Part shown: positions 46,511 to 55,009 of the stretch, piece by piece
How positions within the stretch are numbered: position 1 is the first letter of the stretch
How the letters are laid out: each line of letters starts with the position of its first letter
From: Rhizobium sp.
GTDB taxonomy: Bacteria > Pseudomonadota > Alphaproteobacteria > Rhizobiales > Rhizobiaceae
Reading direction: 5' to 3'
Length of the DNA: 64,000 bases
Assembly: GCA_019739215.1 (NCBI GenBank)
Contig: JAHHDR010000004.1
Coordinates: 186,001-250,000 of the forward strand
Made by a program: the position numbers and the translations under genes
Notes under the pieces: model-generated
The model's input: the letters and a program-made list of their open reading frames with translations, nothing else
Database searches by the model: none
Told to the model about the DNA's origin: nothing

Positions 46511-47281
46511 TCACATCAATCTCTGTGCTTTGATTTCGTCGCCGTCGAGCCACAGGTGGACCGACTGGCCCTGCAGGTCCGGCGACAGTTCGTCCGCGGT
46601 CGTGTAGATGCCATCGATCGACAGCAGTTCCGCCTCGAGTTTGCGGCAGAAGATGCGCGCCGACCCGTTGCCCAGCGAACCCGCCATGACCCGGCCGCGC
46701 AGCGCGCCATAGACATGGACAGAGCCGCCGGCGATTATCTCGGCACCCGATGCGACCGAACCGACAATCGTGACGTCGCCTTCCGGAAAGATCACCGACT
46801 GGCCGGAGCGAACCGGCTCGCGGATGACGATCGACGGCATCACGGTAGAAGGCGCGACGGGCCTGACATCGGCGACCTGCACGATCGGCGTCTCCGACGA
46901 TCTCGCGAGGGGCTCATCGTCGGCCGGCACGAGGGCGGTCTGGCGATTCGGAACATCGACATCGGCGGCCGGGCGGCCGCCCTTCATTGCGGGCGGCATC
47001 CCCGGCTCGATGAAGGAGGGCCGTGCGCCCTCCAGGCCCATGATGCGCACGTTGCGGCCCGCGAGTTCGCCGAGCAGCGCCTTGAGTTGCTTCTTGTCGA
47101 TCTTGAGGTCGGTGATGTCGAGCACCACCGGCCGCTCGAGGAAGAACCCCGCCGAACGCATGGCAAGGTCGTCAAGCTTGGCGATCCACTCGTCGAACGG
47201 AAGTTCCGGCGAGAGTACGACCGCAAGGAAGGAGCGACCCTTGATTCGGATCGAACGGGCGTCTGTTAGGGCTTCATTCAT
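46511..47281 (-). CDS. minC: Septum formation inhibitor MinC
   Basis: A 256-residue MinC. The N-terminal FtsZ-inhibiting domain is at about residues 10-95 (SIRIKGRSFLAVVLSPEL, then VVLDITDLKIDKKQLKALLG). A long Pro/Ala/Asp-rich linker follows. The C-terminal beta-helix domain contains IFPEGDVTIVGSVASGAEII AGGSVHVYGALRGR in two parts, the MinD-binding surface. It is first in the operon minC-minD-minE, preceded by CtrA boxes. Confidence 0.92.
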   Translation of the reverse strand: MNEALTDARSIRIKGRSFLAVVLSPELPFDEWIAKLDDLAMRSAGFFLERPVVLDITDLKIDKKQLKALLGELAGRNVRIMGLEGARPSFIEPGMPPAMKGGRPAADVDVPNRQTALVPADDEPLARSSETPIVQVADVRPVAPSTVMPSIVIREPVRSGQSVIFPEGDVTIVGSVASGAEIIAGGSVHVYGALRGRVMAGSLGNGSARIFCRKLEAELLSIDGIYTTADELSPDLQGQSVHLWLDGDEIKAQRLM

Positions 47282-47286
47282 CTGTC

Positions 47287-47337
47287 TTAATCTTTGTTAA
47301 CCAGAAGCTAGGCGGGCACGGTTAACATTGTCTTAAC
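47287..47337. promoter_or_regulatory. CtrA binding region upstream of minC
   Basis: TTAACATTGTCTTAAC at 47322-47337 is an exact TTAA-N7-TTAAC CtrA box. A second, imperfect site TTAATCTTTGTTAAC (N6) lies at 47287-47301, immediately before the minC ATG at 47281. CtrA control of minCDE is known from Sinorhizobium meliloti, where it links Z-ring placement to the cell cycle. The position so close to the start would fit repression. Confidence 0.7.
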
Positions 47338-47528
47338 AGGGCCTGCCTGCACGAGGCTGGATTGGCGCTGACTTTTCAGCATGAAAACGTGAGCGAACAT
47401 TCCTTGAAACTATGATGGTCATTTCGACTATCTATTTGTGTAATGCATGCCCATGGCCGATCCTTCGTGCAGGGACCGGCCGCGCCTCCTCCCGAGCGGG
47501 CTCCCGTAAACCGACAAGGGGAACGATC

Positions 47529-48314
47529 ATGCTGAAATCCATTCTTTCCTTCGCTGTGGCTGCCGGCCTCGCATTCGCGGCCACCTCGATACCGGCGCGC
47601 GCCGCTGCCGACGAACTCGAGACCGTCAAGTCGTCGGGCGAGTTCAGGTTCGCCAACAGCGGCGCCTATCCGCCCTTCAGCTTCGTCGACGAGAGCAACC
47701 AGGTCGTGGGTTTCGACGTCGATATCGGCAATGAAATGGCCAAGCGCCTCGGCGTGAAGGGCGTCAATATCAGCACCGCCTGGGACGGCATCATCGCGGG
47801 GCTGCTCGCCGGAAAATACGATGCCGTCATCGGATCGATGACAATCACCGCCGAGCGCGAAAAGGCGGTGGACTTCGTCGGTCCCTATTACCGTTCCGGC
47901 CGCGGCATCTTCGTCGCCACGGACTCGGCGATCAAGTCGCTGGACGAACTCAAGGACAAGACGATCGGCGTCACGCTGGGCGAGACCCACGAGAAGTGGG
48001 CCCGCGAGAAGGGCGGCTGGGAAATCCGCACCTACAAGGGGCTGCCGGAACTCTTCCTGGAACTCAAGGCCGGCCGCGTCGATGCCATTGTCGTCGATGC
48101 GATCCCGGTGGCGATCGCCGTCAAGGATGCCGGCGAGAAGGTCCGCCAGCTCGAAACTCCGGAACTCGAGGGCGGCGACGTCAATATCGGCATCGCGATC
48201 CGCAAGAACAATCCGGAACTGAAAGCCGCCATGCAGAAGGCGCTTGACGACATGATGGCCGACGGCACCTATGAAGCGATCTCGAAGAAGTGGGTCGGTA
48301 TGGATATCCGCTGA
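47529..48314 (+). CDS. Amino-acid-type ABC transporter substrate-binding protein
   Basis: A 261-residue family 3 binding protein. The signal peptide is MLKSILSFAVAAGLAFAATS and the start of the next segment (IPARAA), cleaved near residue 26. The mature protein opens with GEFRFANSGAYPPFSFVDES, the classic amino-acid/amine-binding start, then VGFDVDIGNEMAKRLG and the Arg of the carboxylate clamp in GSMTITAEREKAVDFVGPYY. ATG at 47529 follows AAGGGGAACGATC. It is the first gene of a long operon of permeases, ATPase and five catabolic enzymes, so the ligand is probably the substrate of those enzymes. Confidence 0.88.
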   Translation: MLKSILSFAVAAGLAFAATSIPARAAADELETVKSSGEFRFANSGAYPPFSFVDESNQVVGFDVDIGNEMAKRLGVKGVNISTAWDGIIAGLLAGKYDAVIGSMTITAEREKAVDFVGPYYRSGRGIFVATDSAIKSLDELKDKTIGVTLGETHEKWAREKGGWEIRTYKGLPELFLELKAGRVDAIVVDAIPVAIAVKDAGEKVRQLETPELEGGDVNIGIAIRKNNPELKAAMQKALDDMMADGTYEAISKKWVGMDIR

Positions 48315-48325
48315 TCCGCCGGGCC

Positions 48326-48345
48326 GGCGGGATCAAGGTCCCGCC
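48326..48345 (+). terminator. Stem-loop between binding-protein and permease genes
   Basis: GGCGGGA and TCCCGCC form a perfect 7-bp GC stem with a 6-nt loop, 12 bp past the binding-protein stop. No T-run follows. Hairpins here usually cause partial termination or protect the message so that binding protein is made in excess. Confidence 0.45.
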
Positions 48346-48430
48346 AGCCTCACACTGCCGCATCGGCCGGCGCAAGCAGGTCTGCTGCGCGGCTTCCGTT
48401 GCGGAGCCATGATCGCCGGAGGTTCCCGCC

Positions 48431-49081
48431 ATGGACGTCGCCCTCATTGTCCGCGTCTTTCCGGCTTTCCTGCAGGCCGCGCTGACCACGGTCCAGATTT
48501 CCGTCATCTCGCTGGTCATCGGATTGACGGTCGCAACCCTGGTCGCCGCGGCCCGCATGTCGGATTTCCGACCAGCCAGAGCCCTCGGTGCGGCCTATGT
48601 CAGCGTCTTCCGCGGCACGCCGGCGCTGATCCAGATCTTCCTGCTCTATTTCGGGGGCCCACAGGTCGGCATCAACCTTGAACCCTTTGCGGCGGGCGCC
48701 ATCGCGCTCGGCCTCAACATCGCTGCCTATATGTCGGAATCGATCCGGGGCGCGATCCTGGCGGTCGATCGCGGCCAGATGGAAGCGGCCCGCTCCGTCG
48801 GCTTCGGGCGAGGCCAGTCGATGCGCTGGATCGTATTGCCACAGGCCGCGAAACTGATGATCCGCCCGCTCGGCGTCAACGCGGTGGCACTGGTCAAGGG
48901 CACCGCGCTGGTGGCGACGATCTCCGTGGTGGAACTCACCTACACGGCCCAGCGGCTGATCGGCTCGACCTACCGGCCCTTCGAGATCTTCGCGGTGACC
49001 GCCGTCCTCTACATGGTGATGGTCTACGGCCTGTCACTGTTGATCGACCGGCTCGACCGCGCCTATGCGGAGAAAGTGTAG
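48431..49081 (+). CDS. Amino-acid ABC transporter permease (HisM/GlnP family)
   Basis: A 216-residue permease with about five membrane helices. It carries the family marks VFRGTPALIQIFLLYF and the EAA loop QMEAARSVGFGRGQSMRWIV LPQA in two parts. It forms a heterodimer with the permease encoded 2 bp downstream. Transport of polar amino acids, opines or amines is typical of the family. Confidence 0.88.
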   Translation: MDVALIVRVFPAFLQAALTTVQISVISLVIGLTVATLVAAARMSDFRPARALGAAYVSVFRGTPALIQIFLLYFGGPQVGINLEPFAAGAIALGLNIAAYMSESIRGAILAVDRGQMEAARSVGFGRGQSMRWIVLPQAAKLMIRPLGVNAVALVKGTALVATISVVELTYTAQRLIGSTYRPFEIFAVTAVLYMVMVYGLSLLIDRLDRAYAEKV

Positions 49082-49083
49082 CC

Positions 49084-49743
49084 ATGCAGGGCCTCGATTT
49101 CAGCGTCGTTCCCGTCTACTGGCCGGTCATCGCACAGGGCGTGTGGTGGACTGTCCTCATTTCCGCGATCTCTGCCGTTCTCAGTGTCGTTTTCGGCGTG
49201 GTCTTCGCGTTGCTGACGCTCTACGGCCCTGCGATCGTGCGCTATCCCCTGCGGTTCTTCATGTGGCTGTTCATGGGGACGCCGCTGCTGCTGCAGCTCT
49301 TCCTGATCTATTACGGCCTCGTACAGATCGGCATCGACATCCCGGCGCTAGGTGCCGGCATTATCGGACTGAGCCTGCATTTCGCCGTCTATAATGCCGA
49401 CATCTTCCGCGCCGGGATCGTGGCGCTTGACAAGGGTCAGGCGGAAGCGGCGCGCAGCATCGGTTTCGGTGAGTGGCAGACGCGGATCTATATCGTCGTA
49501 CCCCAGGCGCTGCGCAACACGGTACCGGCGGTCGGCAACATGATGATCGCGCTGCTCAAGGAATCCGCCGTCGTCTCGATGATCGGCATTGCCGAGCTCG
49601 TCCACAGCGCCCAACTCGCGATCAGCGAGACATACAGGCCGTTCGAGTTCTACATCACCGCCGCGGTGCTCTATTACCTGGTCAACCTGGTCCTCGAAGC
49701 TGTCCTTGGCCGGATCGAACGCAAGGTGGAACTGTCGCGATGA
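49084..49743 (+). CDS. Amino-acid ABC transporter permease (HisQ/GlnP family)
   Basis: A 219-residue permease, partner of the preceding one. [20 protein letters not shown] replaces the usual FRGTP signature with FMGTP. The EAA loop is [20 protein letters not shown]. Membrane helices flank these as in other family members. Its TGA overlaps the ATPase ATG (ATGA at 49740-49743). Confidence 0.88.
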   Translation: MQGLDFSVVPVYWPVIAQGVWWTVLISAISAVLSVVFGVVFALLTLYGPAIVRYPLRFFMWLFMGTPLLLQLFLIYYGLVQIGIDIPALGAGIIGLSLHFAVYNADIFRAGIVALDKGQAEAARSIGFGEWQTRIYIVVPQALRNTVPAVGNMMIALLKESAVVSMIGIAELVHSAQLAISETYRPFEFYITAAVLYYLVNLVLEAVLGRIERKVELSR

Positions 49744-50540
49744 ACCATGCTCGATCAACGACTGAATACAGGCCATCGGCCGAGGCGCGGCCCATGATCC
49801 AAGTGAAAGGCGCACGCAAGACCTATGGCGCGCTCGAAGTGCTCAAGGGCATCGACCTCAGCGTGTCACGCGGTCAGATCGTCGCCGTCATCGGTCCGAG
49901 CGGCTCCGGCAAGAGCACCCTGCTGCGCTCGATAAACCACCTGGAAACGCTTGATTCCGGCGAAGTCTGGCTGGACGGTGTGAAGGTGAACCAGACACTG
50001 CCGCACCGCGCCTTCGAGCGCCATATCAACCAGGTGCGCCAGCAGATGGGCATGGTGTTCCAGCACTTCAACCTGTTCCCGCATCTCAGCGTCAGCGACA
50101 ATGTCACGATCGGGCCGATCAAGCTCAAGGGCATGGACAAGACGGCCGCGCGCGAGCTTGCCCGCTCGATGCTCGACAAGGTCGGGCTGTCGGACAAGAT
50201 CGATGCCTTTCCGGCGCGGCTCTCGGGCGGCCAAAAACAGCGCGTGGCGATCGCCAGAGCGCTCGCGATGCAGCCCAAAGTCATGCTGTTCGACGAGGCA
50301 ACCTCGGCGCTCGATCCCGAGCTCGTGGACGAGGTCAACCTGGTGATGAAGCAACTGGCCAGCGAGCACATGACGATGGTCATCGTCACCCACGAAATGC
50401 GCTTTGCGGCGGAGGTGTCCGACCGGGTGCTGTTCATGGCCGACGGCGCGGTTGTCGAGGAGGGTGCACCGGACCAGCTGTTCAGCAATCCGCGGCAGGA
50501 GCGGACACGTACCTTCCTCCGCAAATATCTCAGTGCCTGA
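49740..50540 (+). CDS. Amino-acid ABC transporter ATP-binding protein (GlnQ/HisP family)
   Basis: A 266-residue ATPase. Walker A is [19 protein letters not shown], the signature is [18 protein letters not shown], Walker B is [16 protein letters not shown], and the switch His is [15 protein letters not shown]. The ILH-type INHLE after Walker A is typical of polar amino-acid importers. An N-terminal 19-residue extension precedes [12 protein letters not shown]; an internal ATG at 49794 could be the real start. The dimethylformamidase-like gene follows after 16 bp. Confidence 0.9.
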   Translation: MNHARSTTEYRPSAEARPMIQVKGARKTYGALEVLKGIDLSVSRGQIVAVIGPSGSGKSTLLRSINHLETLDSGEVWLDGVKVNQTLPHRAFERHINQVRQQMGMVFQHFNLFPHLSVSDNVTIGPIKLKGMDKTAARELARSMLDKVGLSDKIDAFPARLSGGQKQRVAIARALAMQPKVMLFDEATSALDPELVDEVNLVMKQLASEHMTMVIVTHEMRFAAEVSDRVLFMADGAVVEEGAPDQLFSNPRQERTRTFLRKYLSA

Positions 50541-50556
50541 TCGAGGAGCATTGCTC

Positions 50557-52206
50557 ATGCCAAAGGCAACATTTCCCGATTTTGGCCTCACCGCGTCCGA
50601 GCGCCGCGAGGCGGTGCGCGGCCATTATTACGAATATCCCGGCATGGATGGCGACCGCGGCGAGATCTGGTGCTACTCGGACCGCTTCTCCTATTTCCCC
50701 GGCGACGCGGTGACGCTCTTCATCTCCTCGACGGCATCAACCTGCGATATCGACATCGTCAGGGACGGGGGTGTCGAGACTGCCGCCACGACGATCGGGG
50801 GAGTTGCCACGAAATGGCAGCAAAGCCCCGACCAGTGTTCGGTCGAGGGCTGTGGCTGGCAGCCGACCCACAGCTTCACCATCCCCTCCGACTGGACGTC
50901 CGGCGCCTATCGGCTGACGCTGAAGGCGACCGGCAAGGACGGCGCGCCGATCGTCTCGCATCACCTCTTCATCCTCTGCCCGTCGCCGGGAGACAGGGCC
51001 GGCCGCCTCCTGCAGATCGCCGCGACCGGCACCTGGACCGCCTACAACACCTGGGGCGGCTCGAACCATTATCAGGGCATCACCGGGCCGAACCGCGACA
51101 AATACGCCACCCGCGTCAGCACCCAGCGTCCCTGGTGGCGCGGCTTCGCGGTCCTGCCATCCGACGCGCCGCGCGTGCCGCTCGAAATCGAGACGCCGCC
51201 GGCCACCGCGCCGCGCTACCCGCATATGGAATGGGCCTTCGCGACCGGCCATTCCAAGAAATATGCCTCGTCTGGATGGGCGAGCTATGACAGCCACTTC
51301 TTCCGCTGGGCCGAGCGCACTGGCTACGGCATCGACATCATTAGTCAGCACGAACTGCATTTCCGCCCCGAGATAACGGAAGGCTATGATTGCATCGTTT
51401 GCGTCGGCCATGACGAATACTGGACCTGGGAGATGCGCGACACCGTCGATGCCTATCTCGAAGGCGGCGGTCACGCTGCCCGCTTCGCCGGCAACTTCAT
51501 GTGGCAGACGCGGCTCGAGGACGAGGGCCGGACCCAGGTCTGCTACAAGTATCGCGCCCGCGCCGAGGACCCGATCTATCGCAATGGCGGCGACGTCACC
51601 CGCGCCACCAATTCCTGGGAAGCACCCGAGATCGGCCGCCCGGGCGCCATGACCTTCGGGCTGAATGCCACCCGCGGCCTCTATGCCGGCTGGGGCGGCT
51701 GTGCCCCGCGTGGCGTGCGTGGTTTCCCGGTCTATCGCCCCGGTCACTGGGCCTTCGCTTGCACCGGCATTTATTATGGCGACCTGCTCGGCGGCGACGC
51801 ACATGTCTTCGGCTATGAGGTCGACGGCCTCGACTACGTGATCCGCAACGGCCTGCCGGAGCCCGGTGGAGAGGACGCCTACCCCGAGGGATTGCAGATC
51901 CTGGCACTCGGCATGACCTCACTGGTTGAGGAAAGCGCCGACATCGCCATTGAGGACCAGTTCCTCACCGACGAGGACGGACGCTTCGTCGCCGAAACCC
52001 TGTACGGTTCCCGCAGCGACGAGAACCTCGAAAAGGTCAAGCGCGGCTGCGGCATGATCGTCAACTTCCCGAAGGGCAAGGGCGAGGTCTTCCATGTCGG
52101 CTCGACCGAATGGATCGCCGGCCTTATCAAGCAGGACGCGATGGTCGAGCGCGTCACCCGCAACATTCTCGACCGCTATCTCGCAACAACGGCAGACGGA
52201 TCATGA
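50557..52206 (+). CDS. N,N-dimethylformamidase large-subunit-like protein
   Basis: A 549-residue protein resembling the C-terminal catalytic region of N,N-dimethylformamidase (DMFA2_C). That is an iron-dependent amidase that splits dimethylformamide to formate and dimethylamine. The glutamine-amidotransferase-like core shows YDCIVCVGHDEYWTWEMRDT and GGGHAARFAGNFMWQTRLED, plus an N-terminal beta-rich domain (FSYFPGDAVTLFISSTASTC). ATG at 50557 follows CGAGGAGCATTGCTC. The small subunit of true DMFase is not encoded nearby. In this operon it may hydrolyse another N-substituted amide. It overlaps the aminotransferase start by 4 bp. Confidence 0.7.
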   Translation: MPKATFPDFGLTASERREAVRGHYYEYPGMDGDRGEIWCYSDRFSYFPGDAVTLFISSTASTCDIDIVRDGGVETAATTIGGVATKWQQSPDQCSVEGCGWQPTHSFTIPSDWTSGAYRLTLKATGKDGAPIVSHHLFILCPSPGDRAGRLLQIAATGTWTAYNTWGGSNHYQGITGPNRDKYATRVSTQRPWWRGFAVLPSDAPRVPLEIETPPATAPRYPHMEWAFATGHSKKYASSGWASYDSHFFRWAERTGYGIDIISQHELHFRPEITEGYDCIVCVGHDEYWTWEMRDTVDAYLEGGGHAARFAGNFMWQTRLEDEGRTQVCYKYRARAEDPIYRNGGDVTRATNSWEAPEIGRPGAMTFGLNATRGLYAGWGGCAPRGVRGFPVYRPGHWAFACTGIYYGDLLGGDAHVFGYEVDGLDYVIRNGLPEPGGEDAYPEGLQILALGMTSLVEESADIAIEDQFLTDEDGRFVAETLYGSRSDENLEKVKRGCGMIVNFPKGKGEVFHVGSTEWIAGLIKQDAMVERVTRNILDRYLATTADGS

Positions 52207-53567
52207 GCATGCAAACCACCGCCGAACCATCGGCATCACATCTCTTCTACCAGTCCCGTCTGCGTCGTCCTGTCGGCACCCATGCCGAGGGAATCTACAT
52301 CTGGGACGAGAATGGCCGCCGGGTGATCGACGGGTCAAGCGGCGCGATGGTCGTCAATATCGGCCACTCCAACCGCAATGTCCTCGACGCCATGAAGCGG
52401 CAGATGGACAAGGCCACCTTCCTTTACCGCCTGCATTTCGAGAACCAGCCGGCCGAAGACCTCGCCCGCCGTCTCGCGGGTCGCATGCCCGAGGGACTCG
52501 ACAAGGTTTTCTTTGTTTCGGGCGGCTCCGAGGCGGTGGAATCAGCTCTGAAGCTCGCCCGCCAATGGGCACTGGCAACGGATCAGGGCCAGCGCTGGAA
52601 GGTCATCTCACGCTTTCCGTCCTATCACGGCTCGACCCTCGGCGCGCTGGCCGTCACCGGCTATGACGCACTCAAGAAGCCGTTCCTGCCGATGCTGCAG
52701 GACATGCCCCATATCAAGGCCCCGACCGCCTATCTTGACCGCGACAATTTCTCGATGGAAGAGCGCGGCATCCGCTATGCCGACCTGCTCGAGGAGAAGA
52801 TCCAGTCCGAAGGCCCCGACAGCGTGCTCGCCTTCATCATGGAGCCGATCGGCGGCGCCTCGACCGGGGCGCTGGTCGCGCCGGACAGCTACTATCCACG
52901 CATCCGCGAGATCTGCGACAAATATGGCATCCTGCTGATCCACGACGAAGTGATGAGCGGGGCGGGCCGCACCGGAAAATATCTCGGTGGCGACCACTGG
53001 AACTGCCGCCCCGACATCATCGCGCTCTCGAAGGGCCTCGGCGCCGGCTACTGCCCGCTCGGCGCGATGATCGCGCATAACAGGCTGGTCCAGCCGGTGC
53101 TCGACAAGGGCGGCTTCGCCCATGGCTACACCTATGCAGGCAATCCGCTGGCCTGCGCCGCCGGCCTCGCCGTGCTGGAGGAGATCGAGAACCAGAACCT
53201 GCTGGAAAACGCGACGACCGTCGGCGCCCTCATCAAGTCCGAGCTGGAGGGCCTCGCCGACCGCTATCCCTTCATCGGCGATGTCAGGGGCAAGGGCATG
53301 CTGCTCGCCGCCGAATTCGTCTCGGACCGCGAGACGATGGCGCCGTTGCCGAAGCATCTCGAAGCCCATGCCCGCGTCGTCGATATCGCCTATGAGCGTG
53401 GCTTGGTCATCTATTCGCGCCGCACCCGTGGCGGCGTCGAGGGCGACCATTTCCTCGTCTGCCCGCCGATGATCACCACGCCGGAACAGGTCGGCGAGAT
53501 CATGCATATTCTCGACGGCACGCTTGAACAACTTGCGACCGAACTCAAACTCCCCATGCGCGGCTGA
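52203..53567 (+). CDS. Class III PLP-dependent aminotransferase
   Basis: A 454-residue omega-aminotransferase. GAMVVNIGHSNRNVLDAM near the start, KVFFVSGGSEAVESALKLAR, FPSYHGSTLGALAVTG, ILLIHDEVMSGAGRTGKYLG and the PLP-lysine in IIALSKGLGAGYCPLGAMIA are in family order. It takes a terminal amino group from a diamine, omega-amino acid or similar to a 2-oxoacid. The start overlaps the upstream stop (ATGA). The BKACE gene follows after 9 bp, implying that its keto product is a beta-keto acid or is turned into one. Confidence 0.9.
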   Translation: MSMQTTAEPSASHLFYQSRLRRPVGTHAEGIYIWDENGRRVIDGSSGAMVVNIGHSNRNVLDAMKRQMDKATFLYRLHFENQPAEDLARRLAGRMPEGLDKVFFVSGGSEAVESALKLARQWALATDQGQRWKVISRFPSYHGSTLGALAVTGYDALKKPFLPMLQDMPHIKAPTAYLDRDNFSMEERGIRYADLLEEKIQSEGPDSVLAFIMEPIGGASTGALVAPDSYYPRIREICDKYGILLIHDEVMSGAGRTGKYLGGDHWNCRPDIIALSKGLGAGYCPLGAMIAHNRLVQPVLDKGGFAHGYTYAGNPLACAAGLAVLEEIENQNLLENATTVGALIKSELEGLADRYPFIGDVRGKGMLLAAEFVSDRETMAPLPKHLEAHARVVDIAYERGLVIYSRRTRGGVEGDHFLVCPPMITTPEQVGEIMHILDGTLEQLATELKLPMRG

Positions 53568-53576
53568 GGCAATCAG

Positions 53577-54506
53577 ATGAAGTCGAAAAAAGTCATCATC
53601 ACCTGCGCCGTTACCGGCTCGGTCCACACGCCGTCGATGTCGCCCCACCTGCCGTGGAAGCCCGAGGACATCGCGAGCCAGGCGATCGAAGCCGCCGAGG
53701 CGGGGGCCTCGATCCTGCATCTGCATGCCCGCGATCCCAACGATGGCCGGCCGACCGCCGATCCCGCCGTCTTCATGCGCTTCCTGCCGGTCATCAAGCA
53801 GGCGAGTGCCGCGGTCATCAACATCTCCACCGGCGGGTCATCGGCGATGTCGCTGGAGGATCGGCTAGCAGCCGCACTCCAGGCGCAGCCCGAAATGTGC
53901 TCGCTCAACATGGGCTCCATGAATTTCGGCCTTTTTCCTGCACTCGACAAGCCGCGCGCGTGGCAGCACGCCTGGGAGCCGGAATTGCTGGAAGCCACCC
54001 GCAACACCATTTTCCGCAACACGTTCGGCGATATCGAATCGATCCTCAAGCGCCTCGGCGAGGGCTGCGGCACCCGCTTCGAATTCGAATGCTACGATGT
54101 CGGCCATCTCTACACGCTGGCCCATTTCCGTGATCGCGGCCTGATCCCCGGCACGCCCTTCATCCAGTTCGTCTTCGGCGTGCTCGGCGGCATCGGCGCC
54201 GATCATGAAAACCTCGCCCATATGAAGCGCATCGCCGACAAGCTGTTCGGCGAGGATTATCGCTTCTCGGTGCTGGCCGCCGGCCGTCACCAGATGCCGA
54301 TGATCACCATGGCGGCCACGCTCGGCGGCAGCGTTCGTGTGGGACTTGAGGACAGCCTCTACAATGGACGCGAACTGGCGAAATCCAATGCCGACCAGGT
54401 CCGTCGCATCCGCACCATACTAGACGGCCTGTCGCTGGATGTGGCGACACCGGACGAAGCGCGCGCTATGCTGGGGCTCAAGGGCGGCGACCGGGTGGCA
54501 TTCTGA
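53577..54506 (+). CDS. Beta-keto acid cleavage enzyme (BKACE, DUF849)
   Basis: A 309-residue TIM-barrel enzyme. The zinc-binding H48 and H50 are in ILHLHARDP. NISTGGSSAMSLEDRLAAAL, FECYDVGHLYTLAHFRDRGL and VLAAGRHQMPMITMAATLGG with VRVGLEDSLY match the 3-keto-5-aminohexanoate cleavage (Kce) family. Such enzymes condense a beta-keto acid with acetyl-CoA to give acetoacetate and a new CoA ester. Substrate range across the family is wide, so the beta-keto acid here is not known. The acyl-CoA product would enter central metabolism. Confidence 0.9.
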   Translation: MKSKKVIITCAVTGSVHTPSMSPHLPWKPEDIASQAIEAAEAGASILHLHARDPNDGRPTADPAVFMRFLPVIKQASAAVINISTGGSSAMSLEDRLAAALQAQPEMCSLNMGSMNFGLFPALDKPRAWQHAWEPELLEATRNTIFRNTFGDIESILKRLGEGCGTRFEFECYDVGHLYTLAHFRDRGLIPGTPFIQFVFGVLGGIGADHENLAHMKRIADKLFGEDYRFSVLAAGRHQMPMITMAATLGGSVRVGLEDSLYNGRELAKSNADQVRRIRTILDGLSLDVATPDEARAMLGLKGGDRVAF

Positions 54507-54508
54507 CG

Positions 54509-55009
54509 ATGAACGGCAATCTGACGATCAGGCTGGCCGAGGCGGCGGACGCGGACCTGATCCATGCCGGGCTTCTGGCCATGGCGCGGGCCATGGGTGA
54601 GGAGTCGCGCATCACCTCAACCGCCGCCGATATTCTCGAAAACGGATTCGGCGCAAGCCCTGCCTTCGAGGTCCTGATCGCCGAAATCGGCGGCGCTTTC
54701 GCTGGCCTCTGCCTCAGCTTCCCGAGTTTTTCGACCTGGCGCGGCGAGCGCGGCATCTATGTGCAGGACCTCTATGTTGATGAGACCTACCGCGGCCACG
54801 GCATCGGCGAGGCACTGCTCAAGGCCGCCGCCCGCCGGGCGCGGGAGCGCGGTGCCGGGTATCTCCGACTCTCGGTCGACATTGCCAATGCCGGGGCGCA
54901 AGCCTTCTACGAGCGCGTGGGCATTCCCCATTCCCGCGACGAGCAGATCCACATGATCAAGGGAGAGGCCTTTCGCGCCTTCTCCGCAAGCGAGACCGAC
55001 CAGACATGA
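54509..55009 (+). CDS. GNAT-family N-acetyltransferase
   Basis: A 166-residue GNAT protein. The acetyl-CoA loop is YVDETYRGHGIGEALLKAAA (R-G-H-G-I-G), followed by YLRLSVDIANAGAQAFYERV with the catalytic Tyr, and the usual N-terminal start LTIRLAEAADADLIHAGLLA. Its gene lies 2 bp after BKACE and overlaps the HDAC-like gene by 4 bp. An acetylase and a deacetylase made side by side suggests reversible acetylation of the pathway amine or of an enzyme. Confidence 0.82.
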   Translation: MNGNLTIRLAEAADADLIHAGLLAMARAMGEESRITSTAADILENGFGASPAFEVLIAEIGGAFAGLCLSFPSFSTWRGERGIYVQDLYVDETYRGHGIGEALLKAAARRARERGAGYLRLSVDIANAGAQAFYERVGIPHSRDEQIHMIKGEAFRAFSASETDQT

